A stretch of DNA of 64,000 bases, taken from positions 248,001 to 312,000 of the forward strand of contig NZ_JAFKOJ010000006.1 in NCBI RefSeq assembly GCF_017303275.1. The letters run 5' to 3'. Position numbers and translations under genes: made by a program. Of the stretch, positions 7,689-14,573 are shown one piece after another. Origin of the DNA: Bacillus sp. NTK034 (lineage in GTDB: Bacteria > Bacillota > Bacilli > Bacillales > Cytobacillaceae). Position 1 is the stretch's first letter, and each line of letters opens with the position of its first letter. The notes beneath the pieces are model-generated. The model was not told the origin of the DNA. It made no database searches and was given only the letters and a program-made list of their open reading frames with translations.

Positions 7689-8600
7689 ATGTTAGAAAAA
7701 TGGCTTGAGTACTCAGAAGAAGTGTTAGAGGCAAAGAAAGCAAATAAACCGGTTGTTGCCCTTGAATCCACAATTATTTCACATGGAATGCCGTATCCCC
7801 AAAACGTTCAGACAGCAAAAGAGGTAGAAGAAATTATCCGCAAAAACGGTGCGGTTCCAGCAACCATTGCCATTTTAAACGGGAAAATTAAAATTGGTCT
7901 GTCTGATGAGGAGCTGGAGTTCCTGGCCCAAAGCAAGGACGTGGAGAAAGCAAGCCGCCGCGATCTGCCATATCTGGTGGCTAAGAAGAAAAATGGTGCA
8001 ACAACTGTAGCGGCCACCATGATCTGTGCAGAGCTTGCCGGTATTGAAGTCTTTGTTACAGGCGGAATAGGCGGAGTTCACCGCGAAGCTGAAATCACAA
8101 TGGACATCTCGGCTGACCTTCAGGAGCTTGCGCAAACTAATGTGGCCGTTATCTGTGCAGGTGCGAAATCCATCCTGGATATCGGTTTGACACTTGAATA
8201 CCTAGAAACCCACGGCGTTCCGGTCGTTGGCTTTGAAACAGATGAATTGCCTGCATTCTACACTCGCACAAGTCCGTTCAGCGTGAACTACCGGGTCGAC
8301 AATGCAGAAGAAGCAGCCGAAATGATCCGCACAAAGTGGGAACTGGGCCTAAAAGGCGGCGTTGTGATTGCCAACCCAATCCCTGAAAAAGATGCACTGG
8401 AAGAAGTGTTTATCACAAATGTTATTGAAACTGCTCTTAAAGAAGCAAAAGAAAACAACATCGCCGGCAAAAAAGTAACACCATTCCTTCTTGGAAAAGT
8501 GAAGGAATTAACAGAAGGAAGAAGCTTGACGGCGAACATTGCATTGGTGAAGCATAATGCCGAAGTGGGTTCTAAGATTGCTGTTAGTTTGAATAAGTAA
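7689..8600 (+). CDS. psuG: Pseudouridine-5'-phosphate glycosidase
   Basis: The enzyme reversibly splits pseudouridine 5'-phosphate into uracil and ribose 5-phosphate in the cytosol, completing pseudouridine salvage. The 303-residue protein matches the family over its full length, including [16 protein letters not shown] near the N-terminus, [11 protein letters not shown] near 125, and [27 protein letters not shown], in which the Lys is the catalytic residue. AAGGAG lies just before the ATG. It is co-transcribed with psuK and followed by a strong terminator. Confidence 0.95.
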   Translation: MLEKWLEYSEEVLEAKKANKPVVALESTIISHGMPYPQNVQTAKEVEEIIRKNGAVPATIAILNGKIKIGLSDEELEFLAQSKDVEKASRRDLPYLVAKKKNGATTVAATMICAELAGIEVFVTGGIGGVHREAEITMDISADLQELAQTNVAVICAGAKSILDIGLTLEYLETHGVPVVGFETDELPAFYTRTSPFSVNYRVDNAEEAAEMIRTKWELGLKGGVVIANPIPEKDALEEVFITNVIETALKEAKENNIAGKKVTPFLLGKVKELTEGRSLTANIALVKHNAEVGSKIAVSLNK

Positions 8601-8604
8601 GGGG

Positions 8605-8634
8605 AAAAGCCAGACTTAAGAGTCTGGCTTTTTA
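8605..8634 (+). terminator. Terminator after psuG
   Basis: AAAAGCCAGACT pairs with AGTCTGGCTTTT; T run follows. Confidence 0.9.
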
Positions 8635-8700
8635 TATTGATAGAATGATAGCTGTGATGATGATGGCTAAATAGAATAGTAATCTTAAGAAATTGATCAT
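8632..8700 (-). CDS. Possible tiny hydrophobic peptide (22 aa)
   Basis: On the minus strand an ATG with AGAAGGGA about 9 bp upstream opens a 22-codon frame that is almost entirely hydrophobic (FLRLLFYLAIIITAIILSI), i.e. a single membrane span. It ends in the psuG terminator hairpin and is downstream of the sortase gene. The ribosome binding site supports translation, but the size leaves the call uncertain. Confidence 0.3.
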   Translation of the reverse strand: MINFLRLLFYLAIIITAIILSI

Positions 8701-8816
8701 CAGGATCTGTCCCTTCTGGAAACCCATATATTAGATGATATGTACAGGTTCTTGGATGGGGGAAGGGTGTTTGTCTATATACAGTAAAAAGGGCACTTTC
8801 CTGGTGGATGTGCCTC

Positions 8817-9428
8817 TTAATTTTGTATTCTTTTGGCATTCAGGATATACCGGGAAGGGGCATTTCCCACATAAGAGAAGGGATAGCAGGTGGAAACAGT
8901 GAGAATTTCGTTAGGAGCGGTGGATCGGATCACAGTGGTATCGTCTGCATCAACAATCTTGGAATCGGTAATTTCATATGTAAACTCACCATATGGCATG
9001 CTGACTTCAAAAATATCCCCGATTTCAAGTTCGCCGAGGCTGCGAAATACTGTATCCCGATGCCCAGATAATAAAATCTGATCGGGCTGCCCTGGAAATA
9101 CAGTTGTGGAGTAATGGCCAACTCCTTTTTCCAGATCATCCTCATCTGTTCCTTCTATAATGGGAAGTTCAGCTTTCAAGCGGGGAATTTTTAAGATGCC
9201 AATGGCTTCACCCTGCTCAAAGGAAACATCAATAGGTTGTTCTGATTGGAGAACACTTTTGCTTTCTTTGTTTACTTCATTCTGAACTCTTTCTTGTGCG
9301 AGGGCTAAAGAATCCTTTGTTTTCTTCTCTTGAGCGTACATTTCCTGCAGCGAGAAAAGAACCAATCCGCCTCCGATTAAGATAAGGAAGGAGGCAGCTA
9401 CAATCAGCAAATGGCCTTTGACCTTCAA
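8817..9428 (-). CDS. srtD: Class D sortase
   Basis: The membrane-bound transpeptidase joins proteins with an LPxTA-type signal to peptidoglycan. The 203-residue protein has an N-terminal anchor (about 5-27), a polar linker and a sortase barrel. The catalytic residues are visible as His123 (LLSGHRDT), Cys181 (TVSTCYPF) and Arg193 (SRYIL). Single N-terminal anchor, length and these motifs fit class D (YhcS / B. anthracis SrtC type). It starts at TTG directly after the stop of the SinR-like gene, so the two are co-transcribed. An LPSTA-tailed TasA-like protein 4 kb away is the obvious local substrate. Confidence 0.92.
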   Translation of the reverse strand: MKVKGHLLIVAASFLILIGGGLVLFSLQEMYAQEKKTKDSLALAQERVQNEVNKESKSVLQSEQPIDVSFEQGEAIGILKIPRLKAELPIIEGTDEDDLEKGVGHYSTTVFPGQPDQILLSGHRDTVFRSLGELEIGDIFEVSMPYGEFTYEITDSKIVDADDTTVIRSTAPNEILTVSTCYPFSYVGNAPSRYILNAKRIQN

Positions 9429-9776
9429 CTAAACTTTACCCCCATTCATCTTCTTAAATTTAATAAACTCCAGATAATAGGAAAAATCCTCTTTTGTGAT
9501 TCCCTGTAGGATTGCTTCTTTGACAAGGGACACCCATTCCTCATCCAGCTTAGACAAATCGGTAATTTCATCTTTGTTTTCTTCCAGCAGATCCTCAAGA
9601 TTTGCATCCAGTGTCCTGGCGATTCGTGATAAAACCTGCAATGAAGGGTTCTCCTGTATGCCTCTCTCAATGTAGCTCAAATACGATTTCGATACCTCGG
9701 CTTTTTCAGAAAGCTCATTAATCGAGTATCCCTTCTTGATTCTTAAGCATTTAATCCGGCCACCTATCATAGGCAT
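9429..9776 (-). CDS. SinR-like regulator (paralogue next to sortase)
   Basis: The 115-residue protein has an N-terminal XRE helix-turn-helix (about 3-63; GYSINELSEKAEVSKSYLSYIERG) and a C-terminal SinI/SinR-type helical hairpin (LDEEWVSLVKEAILQGITKEDFSYYLEFIKF). That is the full SinR layout. It is less like B. subtilis SinR than the second copy at 14.6 kb, so it could act as a SlrR-like partner. ATG 9776 has AAGGGAG only 4 bp upstream; ATG 9770 (MIGGRIK) matches the SinR N-terminus and is a real alternative. GAAC/GTTC palindromes lie upstream. It is co-transcribed with the sortase gene. Repression of matrix genes is inferred. Confidence 0.88.
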   Translation of the reverse strand: MPMIGGRIKCLRIKKGYSINELSEKAEVSKSYLSYIERGIQENPSLQVLSRIARTLDANLEDLLEENKDEITDLSKLDEEWVSLVKEAILQGITKEDFSYYLEFIKFKKMNGGKV

Positions 9777-9819
9777 AATACTCCCTTATCATAAAATGTA
9801 AAGATGTTTTCATTATAAC

Positions 9820-9895
9820 GAACAAAATGTTCAATAAAAAATACAAAATAATGAGAATTCTCGAGATATTCTTAGTAAAAGAACGAAAATCGTTC
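9820..9895. promoter_or_regulatory. SinR-type operator cluster between sinR paralogue and zinc-ribbon gene
   Basis: GAACAAAATGTTC (9820-9832) and GAACGAAAATCGTTC (9881-9895) are perfect palindromes of GAAC/GTTC half-sites, close to the known SinR box GTTCTYT. They lie between divergent genes and could serve both. The same 13-mer recurs at 10806, with a near-identical second block 71 bp further on in both places. Confidence 0.7.
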
Positions 9896-10036
9896 CTTAA
9901 AACGAAAAAACGGCTGAATTTGGAATTTTTCAAAAACAGTTAGTTAGTCCTAGACTATTCATCAAGGAACTAAATAAATGGCATTACAAAGCTTAATCCG
10001 GAATAAATATACTAATTAGTAAGGAAGGTGGACGTA

Positions 10037-10288
10037 ATGTATCAAAAGGTGTGTGAACACTGTAAAAAAACTTCTTTTAGCAGCAGTGAAATTGGAGAAT
10101 GGCTTTGTCCTGTTTGTGGTTCAGATTTAACTGATAATCCATTTTTTGATGCAATGACAAGGGAAAGAATCTTTGTTTCTTATAACTCTAAGACTTTTGT
10201 TCCACGTAGTTCCGTAAAACAGGTTAATAGAAATTATAGAAAAAGGATTGGTCTTTCTTATTATTCTAAAATTAGATCGACTCATTAG
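10037..10288 (+). CDS. Small zinc-ribbon-like protein
   Basis: The 83-residue protein carries two CxxC knuckles (CEHC near residue 6 and CPVC near 25) that would bind one Zn2+. A basic Tyr/Ser/Arg-rich C-terminus follows. ATG 10037 is chosen because AAGGAAGG lies 8 bp upstream; the in-frame GTG at 10028 overlaps that site. I do not recognise a named family. Its upstream region repeats the operator layout found ahead of the tapA-like operon, so it probably belongs to the same SinR-controlled set. A zinc knuckle with a basic tail could bind nucleic acid, but there is no direct evidence. Confidence 0.6.
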   Translation: MYQKVCEHCKKTSFSSSEIGEWLCPVCGSDLTDNPFFDAMTRERIFVSYNSKTFVPRSSVKQVNRNYRKRIGLSYYSKIRSTH

Positions 10289-10340
10289 ACTAATTTTTTA
10301 ACCGATTTATAATTAATTCTTGTTAAAATCAGCAACTAAA

Positions 10341-10347
10341 TGTCGAA
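10341..10347 (+). promoter_or_regulatory. Spo0A-type box upstream of sinI
   Basis: TGTCGAA is an exact match to the 0A box core. It lies 36 bp upstream of the TTGACA hexamer. In B. subtilis the sinI promoter is activated by phosphorylated Spo0A, so the position fits, but a 7-mer alone is weak evidence. Confidence 0.45.
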
Positions 10348-10383
10348 ACATAAATTAATTTAATATTAAAATAATTTTTAATA

Positions 10384-10412
10384 TTGACAAGAAGAGACAT
10401 AATTATCAATAT
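10384..10412 (+). promoter_or_regulatory. Candidate promoter of the riboswitch-sinI RNA
   Basis: A consensus -35 TTGACA (10384-10389) is followed 17 bp later by CAATAT, a poor -10. Transcription from here would place the whole aptamer in the leader. Confidence 0.4.
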
Positions 10413-10458
10413 GGGCATAGTAGAATACACCTATAGGAAAATAATAGTAAAGACACAG

Positions 10459-10566
10459 AAAAGGGCAAACTCATTGAAAAATGAGGACGCAAAGTCACAG
10501 ATCTAAGGTATTGAGAAATACTAGGATGGCTGGATTGCCTGGAATACGCATCGTATTTTGGGGGGA
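10459..10566 (+). ncRNA. c-di-GMP-I (GEMM) riboswitch ahead of sinI
   Basis: The conserved GEMM-I blocks occur in order: GGGCAAA (10463-10469), a stem CTCAT/ATGAG, GACGCAAAG, CTAAGG, a second stem GTATT/AATAC, AGGATGGCTGG and the closing TTGCC (10535-10539). GGGCAA pairs with TTGCC as P1. Just downstream CCTGGAATACG (10538-10548) can pair with CGTATTTTGGGG (10552-10563), which hides the GGGGGG ribosome binding site of sinI. That hairpin uses the CCT also needed to close P1, so the two states compete. The simplest reading is that c-di-GMP binding frees the ribosome binding site and raises SinI. Aptamer identity is strong; the switching direction is inference. Confidence 0.88.
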
Positions 10567-10571
10567 AAAGA

Positions 10572-10718
10572 GTGATTAACACTAAGGTACAAACTGAGCA
10601 ATTAGATCAGGATTGGGTCCAGCTTATTATTGAGGCAAAGAACTTGGGCATTGAGAAAGAAGAACTCAAAAGGTTCTTTCTAGAGAACTCGGCAAAAGAG
10701 CAATTGGTGAGAAGTTAA
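10572..10718 (+). CDS. sinI: SinI-like antirepressor (48 aa)
   Basis: SinI binds SinR and removes it from matrix operators. The 48-residue frame starts at GTG with GGGGGG 6 bp upstream. Its core LDQDWVQLIIEAKNLGIEKEELKRF aligns directly with B. subtilis SinI (LDQEWVELMVEAKEANISPEEIRKY) and with the C-terminal hairpins of both SinR-type proteins here. That similarity is the basis for hetero-dimerisation. It is slightly shorter than the 57-residue B. subtilis protein. It lies directly under the c-di-GMP riboswitch and is followed by its own terminator. In B. subtilis sinI sits next to sinR; here sinR is 4 kb away. Confidence 0.88.
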   Translation: MINTKVQTEQLDQDWVQLIIEAKNLGIEKEELKRFFLENSAKEQLVRS

Positions 10719-10737
10719 TAAAATGTTAATTGTCTAA

Positions 10738-10785
10738 GTATTTCTTAAAAGGAGAAATTGATCCTTTAAGAAATGCTTTTTATTT
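10738..10785 (+). terminator. Terminator after sinI
   Basis: TATTTCTTAAA-AGGA pairs with TCCTTTAAGAAAT and is followed by CTTTTTATTTT. Confidence 0.88.
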
Positions 10786-10805
10786 TCGTAGTTGTTTTAT
10801 ATAAT

Positions 10806-10980
10806 GAACAAAATGTTCTAAATAAATTACAAAAAAGTAAGAAAACTAGAGATAAATAAAGAAAATATGAGAAAAACGTTCTTTAAAACGAAAAACTGGC
10901 TATATTTGAGGTTTTCCAATTTTAAAACCATGGAATATACTCAAGTTATAAGTTCTTTAAAACGAACAAAAAAAGAACGA
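10806..10980. promoter_or_regulatory. SinR-type operator cluster ahead of the tapA-like operon
   Basis: GAACAAAATGTTC (10806-10818), GTTCTTT (10878-10884), GTTCTTTAAAACGAAC (10952-10967) and GAACGA (10975-10980) lie 30-200 bp upstream of the operon. GTTCTTT is the exact SinR box. Several inverted and direct copies are what SinR operators look like ahead of B. subtilis tapA. No clear -10/-35 pair could be fixed. Confidence 0.72.
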
Positions 10981-11012
10981 AATAAAAGATTAGGCAAAAT
11001 AGGAGGGACTCC

Positions 11013-11732
11013 ATGAGTTATTACTTGAGTCGCAAAAACAAATCACGAAAAATGCGGTTTAAGAAAAATAAAAAGTTAAAGCTTGTGGCTAACTTATGGG
11101 TTTGTTACTTCTTACTAATAGGTTTTAGCTATTTAGTATCTGATACATATTCAGCTTTTAATGACACTGAAAGTTTTTCCGAAACAATTGGTGCAGCGAA
11201 AGATTTTTGCGAAGGTGATGATGAATACACAAAAAAATATTGCAAAGACAATGCTGGTATAGGAAACGGAAAAGATCCAGCTGATGGTGAAGATTCTGGA
11301 GAAAAATGTGATCCGGATAACCCAGCACACGGGAAAGATTGTCCAGAAGGCAATGACCAAAATCAAGGTCAGGGTCCTGGTAATAATAATGGTGGAGGCC
11401 AGGACAACGGAAATGGAGAAGGCCAGGACAAAGGCAACGGAAATGACGGAGGCCAGGGCAACGAAAATGGCGGAGGCCAGGGCAACGAAAATGGCGGAGG
11501 CCAGGGCAACGAAAATGGCGGAGGTCAGGACAATGGAAATGGCAAAGGTCAAGGCAATGGAAATAACGGAGGCCAAGGCAACGGGAATGACAAAGACCCA
11601 GACCAAGAACAAGGCAAGGATAACAGTGCTGGAAATACTAGCAATATAAGTGGTCAAAATTCAGAAACTGAAACTAATCCTATCCAAGAAACAGATAGTG
11701 CAAATACAATCTCGTCGGTTGAAGAACAATGA
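11013..11732 (+). CDS. TapA-like matrix protein with Gly/Asn/Gln repeat region
   Basis: The 239-residue protein has a basic N-terminus, one long hydrophobic segment (about 24-44) and then YSAFNDTESFSETIGAAKDFCE. This resembles the SipW-processed N-terminus of B. subtilis TapA (AAFHDIETF). TapA helps nucleate and anchor TasA fibres. The folded middle of TapA is missing: after a short Cys/Asp-rich stretch (about 68-115), residues 118-205 are repeats of the form G-G-Q-G-N-E-N-G. At DNA level these are direct 24-bp copies around 11455-11525. A hydrophilic Ser/Thr/Glu tail ends the protein. It is first in an operon with sipW and tasA. The symbol is left open because only the N-terminus and context match TapA. 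Confidence 0.7.
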   Translation: MSYYLSRKNKSRKMRFKKNKKLKLVANLWVCYFLLIGFSYLVSDTYSAFNDTESFSETIGAAKDFCEGDDEYTKKYCKDNAGIGNGKDPADGEDSGEKCDPDNPAHGKDCPEGNDQNQGQGPGNNNGGGQDNGNGEGQDKGNGNDGGQGNENGGGQGNENGGGQGNENGGGQDNGNGKGQGNGNNGGQGNGNDKDPDQEQGKDNSAGNTSNISGQNSETETNPIQETDSANTISSVEEQ

Positions 11733-11780
11733 TGAAATAAAAAAAATAACAAAAAATTTGTAAATTCTGAGGTGAACAAA

Positions 11781-12350
11781 TTGAAACTAGTTATGAGGAT
11801 CTTAAGTAACACCTTAACTCTCCTTTTGTTCTTATTGCTGTTAACGATGATTTTTATTGTCATCTCTTCTAAAGCTTCAGGAGGGGAGCCGGAGATATTC
11901 GGCAACCAGTTAAAAACAGTGTTATCTGGTTCAATGGAACCAACATTTAAAACAGGCTCAATCATAGCTGTCAAAGCGGTTGAAGATCCAACCACGATAA
12001 AAAAAGATGATGTCATCACATATGTCCAAGAAGATGGAAGCTTTGTTACACACAGAGTAATAGAAGTAATAAAAAATGGAGAAAATACCATGTTCCAAAC
12101 CAAAGGTGATAATAACGAAGACTTGGATAGCCAGCCAGTGTTGGCTCAAAACGTATCAGCTGTTTACACGGGTATAACCATTCCTTATCTAGGATATTTA
12201 ATAGATTTTGCAAAATCTAGCAAGGGAACAGCAATGCTACTAATCATCCCAGGAATTCTATTACTTGCTTACTCTGGACTGACGATTTACCAGGCAATAA
12301 GAGAAATTGAAAAGAATAGTAAGCCTCAAACTGATCAAAAGACTGCATAA
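11781..12350 (+). CDS. sipW: Signal peptidase I, SipW type
   Basis: SipW is the ER-type signal peptidase that processes TapA and TasA. The 189-residue protein has an N-terminal helix (about 8-30), the catalytic block TVLSGSMEPTFKTGSIIAVK with the Ser nucleophile, the THRVIE block with the His that replaces Lys in the ER-type enzymes, and a C-terminal membrane helix (about 155-172). GGEP right after the first helix is also typical of SipW. I chose TTG 11781 (MKLVMRIL) over GTG 11772 because GAGGTG lies 6 bp before the TTG and nothing suitable lies before the GTG. It sits between its two likely substrates. Confidence 0.93.
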   Translation: MKLVMRILSNTLTLLLFLLLLTMIFIVISSKASGGEPEIFGNQLKTVLSGSMEPTFKTGSIIAVKAVEDPTTIKKDDVITYVQEDGSFVTHRVIEVIKNGENTMFQTKGDNNEDLDSQPVLAQNVSAVYTGITIPYLGYLIDFAKSSKGTAMLLIIPGILLLAYSGLTIYQAIREIEKNSKPQTDQKTA

Positions 12351-12356
12351 ATTGGT

Positions 12357-12385
12357 TGATTCTCTTATGGTAACGTAAGAGTCAA
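12357..12385 (+). other. Hairpin between sipW and tasA
   Basis: TTGA-T-TCTCTTA pairs with TAAGAG-TCAA around an 8-nt loop. It lacks a following T run, so it is more likely a processing or stability element that lets tasA mRNA be more abundant than the upstream part. Confidence 0.45.
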
Positions 12386-12437
12386 TATAAAAAACTACAT
12401 ACCTCAAAAGCGGGGGAGAAATCAAGGAGGAAAAGAA

Positions 12438-13292
12438 ATGTCTATTAAAAAGAAATTAGGTTTAGGTGTAGCATCTGCAGTACTTGGAGTGTCATTGGTA
12501 GGTGGAGGGACTTGGGCTGCGTTTAATGATACTGCGACTATTAATAACCATTTTGCATCCGGTACTTTAGATTTGGAAGTAGGAAAAAATCACCCAAGTC
12601 ACCAAATGAATTTTGACCTATCCAACATGAAACCAGGAGATAGTGTACAAAGAATATTTAAATTAAATAATGCAGGTTCAATTGCAATTAAAGAAGTTTT
12701 ATTGGATGTTACGGCCAAAAATTTCGTTGATGACTTGGTAGCAGAGAATGGGGGACAAAATTCAAAGAGCGCTTTCTTATCTCAATTTGTAATAAATTTC
12801 GCTTCTGTTGATGGTGAATCAGCTAGCTGGGAACCTAGAAATAACGTATTCACAAGTGAAGTAACATTGGCTGAATTAGTAGATGGATCTTTTGTTTCTA
12901 AGGTGAATCCAACTTATCTTGGAACTGATGGTACACGTATTAATTTAGCTCCTTTAACGGCAGCTGATAGTCAGTATCGTGGTATACCTGTAAATCCAAC
13001 TGATAGTGATGCTGTATTTATTGAAATTGAATACAAAAATGACCTTACTAAAACTGATGGTAAGAACTATGACCAAAATAAATACCAAGGTGATAAAGTT
13101 GACTTCTTCTTTAACCTAGAAGCTACTCAATGGGCTGGTGTAGAAGTTGATACTAACGATCCAAATGGTTCTGTAAATAATGGAATCCAAGGTTCTGCTG
13201 ATGATACAACTACTCCTACAACTCAACCTTCTAATCCATCAGTTGGAACACCTGCACCAGTGTATAATGGTAATGAAGTAGTTGATAACTAA
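12438..13292 (+). CDS. tasA: TasA/CalY biofilm fibre protein
   Basis: TasA is the main protein fibre of the biofilm matrix. The 284-residue precursor has a SipW-type signal peptide (KKKLGLGVASAVLGVSLVGG then TWAAFNDTATINN) with cleavage expected near residue 28. It then shows the TasA/camelysin fold markers FASGTLDLEVG, FDLSNMKPGDSVQRIFKLNNAGS and VFIEIEYKND. The last 40 residues form a Thr/Pro/Ser-rich tail (TTTPTTQPSNP) that is longer than in B. subtilis TasA. AAGGAGG lies upstream of ATG. It is the third gene of the operon and is followed by a strong terminator. Camelysin proteins of the B. cereus group share this fold, but operon context favours TasA. Confidence 0.93.
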   Translation: MSIKKKLGLGVASAVLGVSLVGGGTWAAFNDTATINNHFASGTLDLEVGKNHPSHQMNFDLSNMKPGDSVQRIFKLNNAGSIAIKEVLLDVTAKNFVDDLVAENGGQNSKSAFLSQFVINFASVDGESASWEPRNNVFTSEVTLAELVDGSFVSKVNPTYLGTDGTRINLAPLTAADSQYRGIPVNPTDSDAVFIEIEYKNDLTKTDGKNYDQNKYQGDKVDFFFNLEATQWAGVEVDTNDPNGSVNNGIQGSADDTTTPTTQPSNPSVGTPAPVYNGNEVVDN

Positions 13293-13305
13293 TATTGGTT
13301 AATAG

Positions 13306-13334
13306 AAAAGGCGGGCTCTTTCCCGCCTTTTCTA
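13306..13334 (+). terminator. Terminator after tasA
   Basis: AAAAGGCGGG pairs with CCCGCCTTTT around CTCTTT. Confidence 0.9.
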
Positions 13335-13373
13335 TAATTTAATAATGTAATCACATATAATAAGGGGTTATAT

Positions 13374-14177
13374 ATGAGAAAGAGAAAATTTTGGAGTTTA
13401 TATGTATTTTTAATGTTAATTTTTTTATTATTTTCCCCATTAAGTACTTCAGCACATATAGACTCTAAGTTTAGTATAGATACTCACCAGGCTGATAGAT
13501 ACTTATTCAATCTCACTAATATGAAACCAGGTGACTGGGTAACTAGAAATCTAGCCATTCAAAATCGAGGGAACAGCAATTTTACCTATAATACCAGAGT
13601 TGAATTTACAAATGGATCAGAAAAACTATACAATGAATTTCAATTAAAAATTTGGGATTCTAACGGTCTAATATTTAATGAAAAATTGCATAAATTCCAG
13701 GGGCTAAATCCAAGAAATCTTCCAGCTGGAAAACAAGAAGACCTGAAATTTGAGGTTAAGTTTCCATATGAACTTGGGAATGAATATCAGAACTTAAGTT
13801 TTGACTTTGAGTTGAGATTCATTATTGAGGGTAGAAATCCAGACCCAGATCCAGACCCAGATCCAGACCCAGATCCAGATCCAGATCCAGATCCAGAAAA
13901 TCCTGCCGAACCTTCTGATCCGGTTACAGAGCCTGAAGAGCCATCTAACCCAGGAAACCCAGATCCAAGTGATCCTGCTGATGATGGTGGTGACCCAATC
14001 CTGCCACAGCGTCCTATACCGGCAGAGGAATTAGATAATCCTCCAGTAGATGGTCAAATTCTGCCTTCAACAGCTACAAATTTGTATAACAATTTGTTGT
14101 TAGGGATATTGTTAGTCATAAGCGGTGGAGGTTTGTTTATTCGTCAAAAAAGGAAGAGAAAAGTAAAACATGATTAG
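13374..14177 (+). CDS. LPSTA-anchored cell-wall protein with TasA-like domain
   Basis: The 267-residue protein has an ordinary signal peptide (about 1-27, cleavage after STSA) and a beta-rich domain (about 30-150). Within that domain FNLTNMKPGDWVTRNLAIQNRGN parallels the TasA segment FDLSNMKPGDSVQRIFKLNNAG. A run of Asp-Pro dipeptides (about 153-175; a 12-bp DNA repeat at 13838-13898) and a Pro/Glu/Asp spacer follow. Last comes a sortase signal: LPSTA at 230-234, a hydrophobic helix and RKRKRK-type tail. LPxTA is the motif preferred by class D sortases, and one is encoded at 8.8 kb. The protein could join TasA fibres to the wall covalently. The domain match and sortase signal are visible; the anchoring role is inference. 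Confidence 0.8.
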   Translation: MRKRKFWSLYVFLMLIFLLFSPLSTSAHIDSKFSIDTHQADRYLFNLTNMKPGDWVTRNLAIQNRGNSNFTYNTRVEFTNGSEKLYNEFQLKIWDSNGLIFNEKLHKFQGLNPRNLPAGKQEDLKFEVKFPYELGNEYQNLSFDFELRFIIEGRNPDPDPDPDPDPDPDPDPDPENPAEPSDPVTEPEEPSNPGNPDPSDPADDGGDPILPQRPIPAEELDNPPVDGQILPSTATNLYNNLLLGILLVISGGGLFIRQKRKRKVKHD

Positions 14178-14247
14178 TTAAGGCCTTGATGGGGGATTGG
14201 AGACCAACAAGGTCTGCTTTTATTTAAAAATAGAGGAGGGGAAAGAG

Positions 14248-14535
14248 ATGAAGTGGATATTTGCATACCTTGCATTTTTGAACTTTCTAGATGGCTTTAT
14301 TACTTATATTGGAATACAGTATGGTCACATTAAAGAAGGGAACCCATTAATGGAGCTCGTTTATAATGCTAATCCTGTATTTTTTCTTGTTCTAAAGTTA
14401 GTTTTATCTTGTTTTCTTGTTGCTTTAATTTCTGTAAAGAGTGTTTCTTTTAGGAGGCCTATCCCTGAGCTTTCTTTCATTGCGTCTGTTTTATATACAG
14501 CCGTAATGGTATTACATCTAAATTGGATAATATAA
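14248..14535 (+). CDS. DUF5658-type small membrane protein
   Basis: The 95-residue protein has about three membrane helices, with FLDGFITYIGIQYGHIKEGNPLM after the first. This N-P-L-M/E-x-N pattern is typical of the DUF5658 family, whose function is unknown. ATG 14248 is chosen because GAGGAGGGG lies just upstream; the in-frame ATG at 14197 has no such site. It is the last plus-strand gene of the matrix island and may be co-transcribed with the LPSTA protein, 70 bp upstream. Confidence 0.7.
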   Translation: MKWIFAYLAFLNFLDGFITYIGIQYGHIKEGNPLMELVYNANPVFFLVLKLVLSCFLVALISVKSVSFRRPIPELSFIASVLYTAVMVLHLNWII

Positions 14536-14542
14536 ACCGAAT

Positions 14543-14570
14543 AAAAAACCTGTCCAATTTGACAGGTTAT
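14543..14570. terminator. Bidirectional terminator between the DUF5658 gene and sinR
   Basis: AACCTGTC pairs with GACAGGTT around CAATTT, with A and T runs on the two sides, between convergent genes. Confidence 0.75.
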
Positions 14571-14573
14571 ACA

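Noticed and set aside
10541..10565. Transcription terminator as the riboswitch expression platform
   Set aside because: The hairpin AATACG/CGTATT is followed by TTGGGGGG rather than a T run, so translational control of the sinI ribosome binding site is more likely.
11151..11657. 168-codon minus-strand frame opposite the tapA-like gene
   Set aside because: It is the antisense shadow of the Gly/Asn/Gln repeat; the hydrophobic Ala/Val composition results from reading the repeat backwards.
12357..12385. Terminator between sipW and tasA
   Set aside because: No T run follows, and tasA must be transcribed from the upstream promoter in the known operon; it is listed as a hairpin only.
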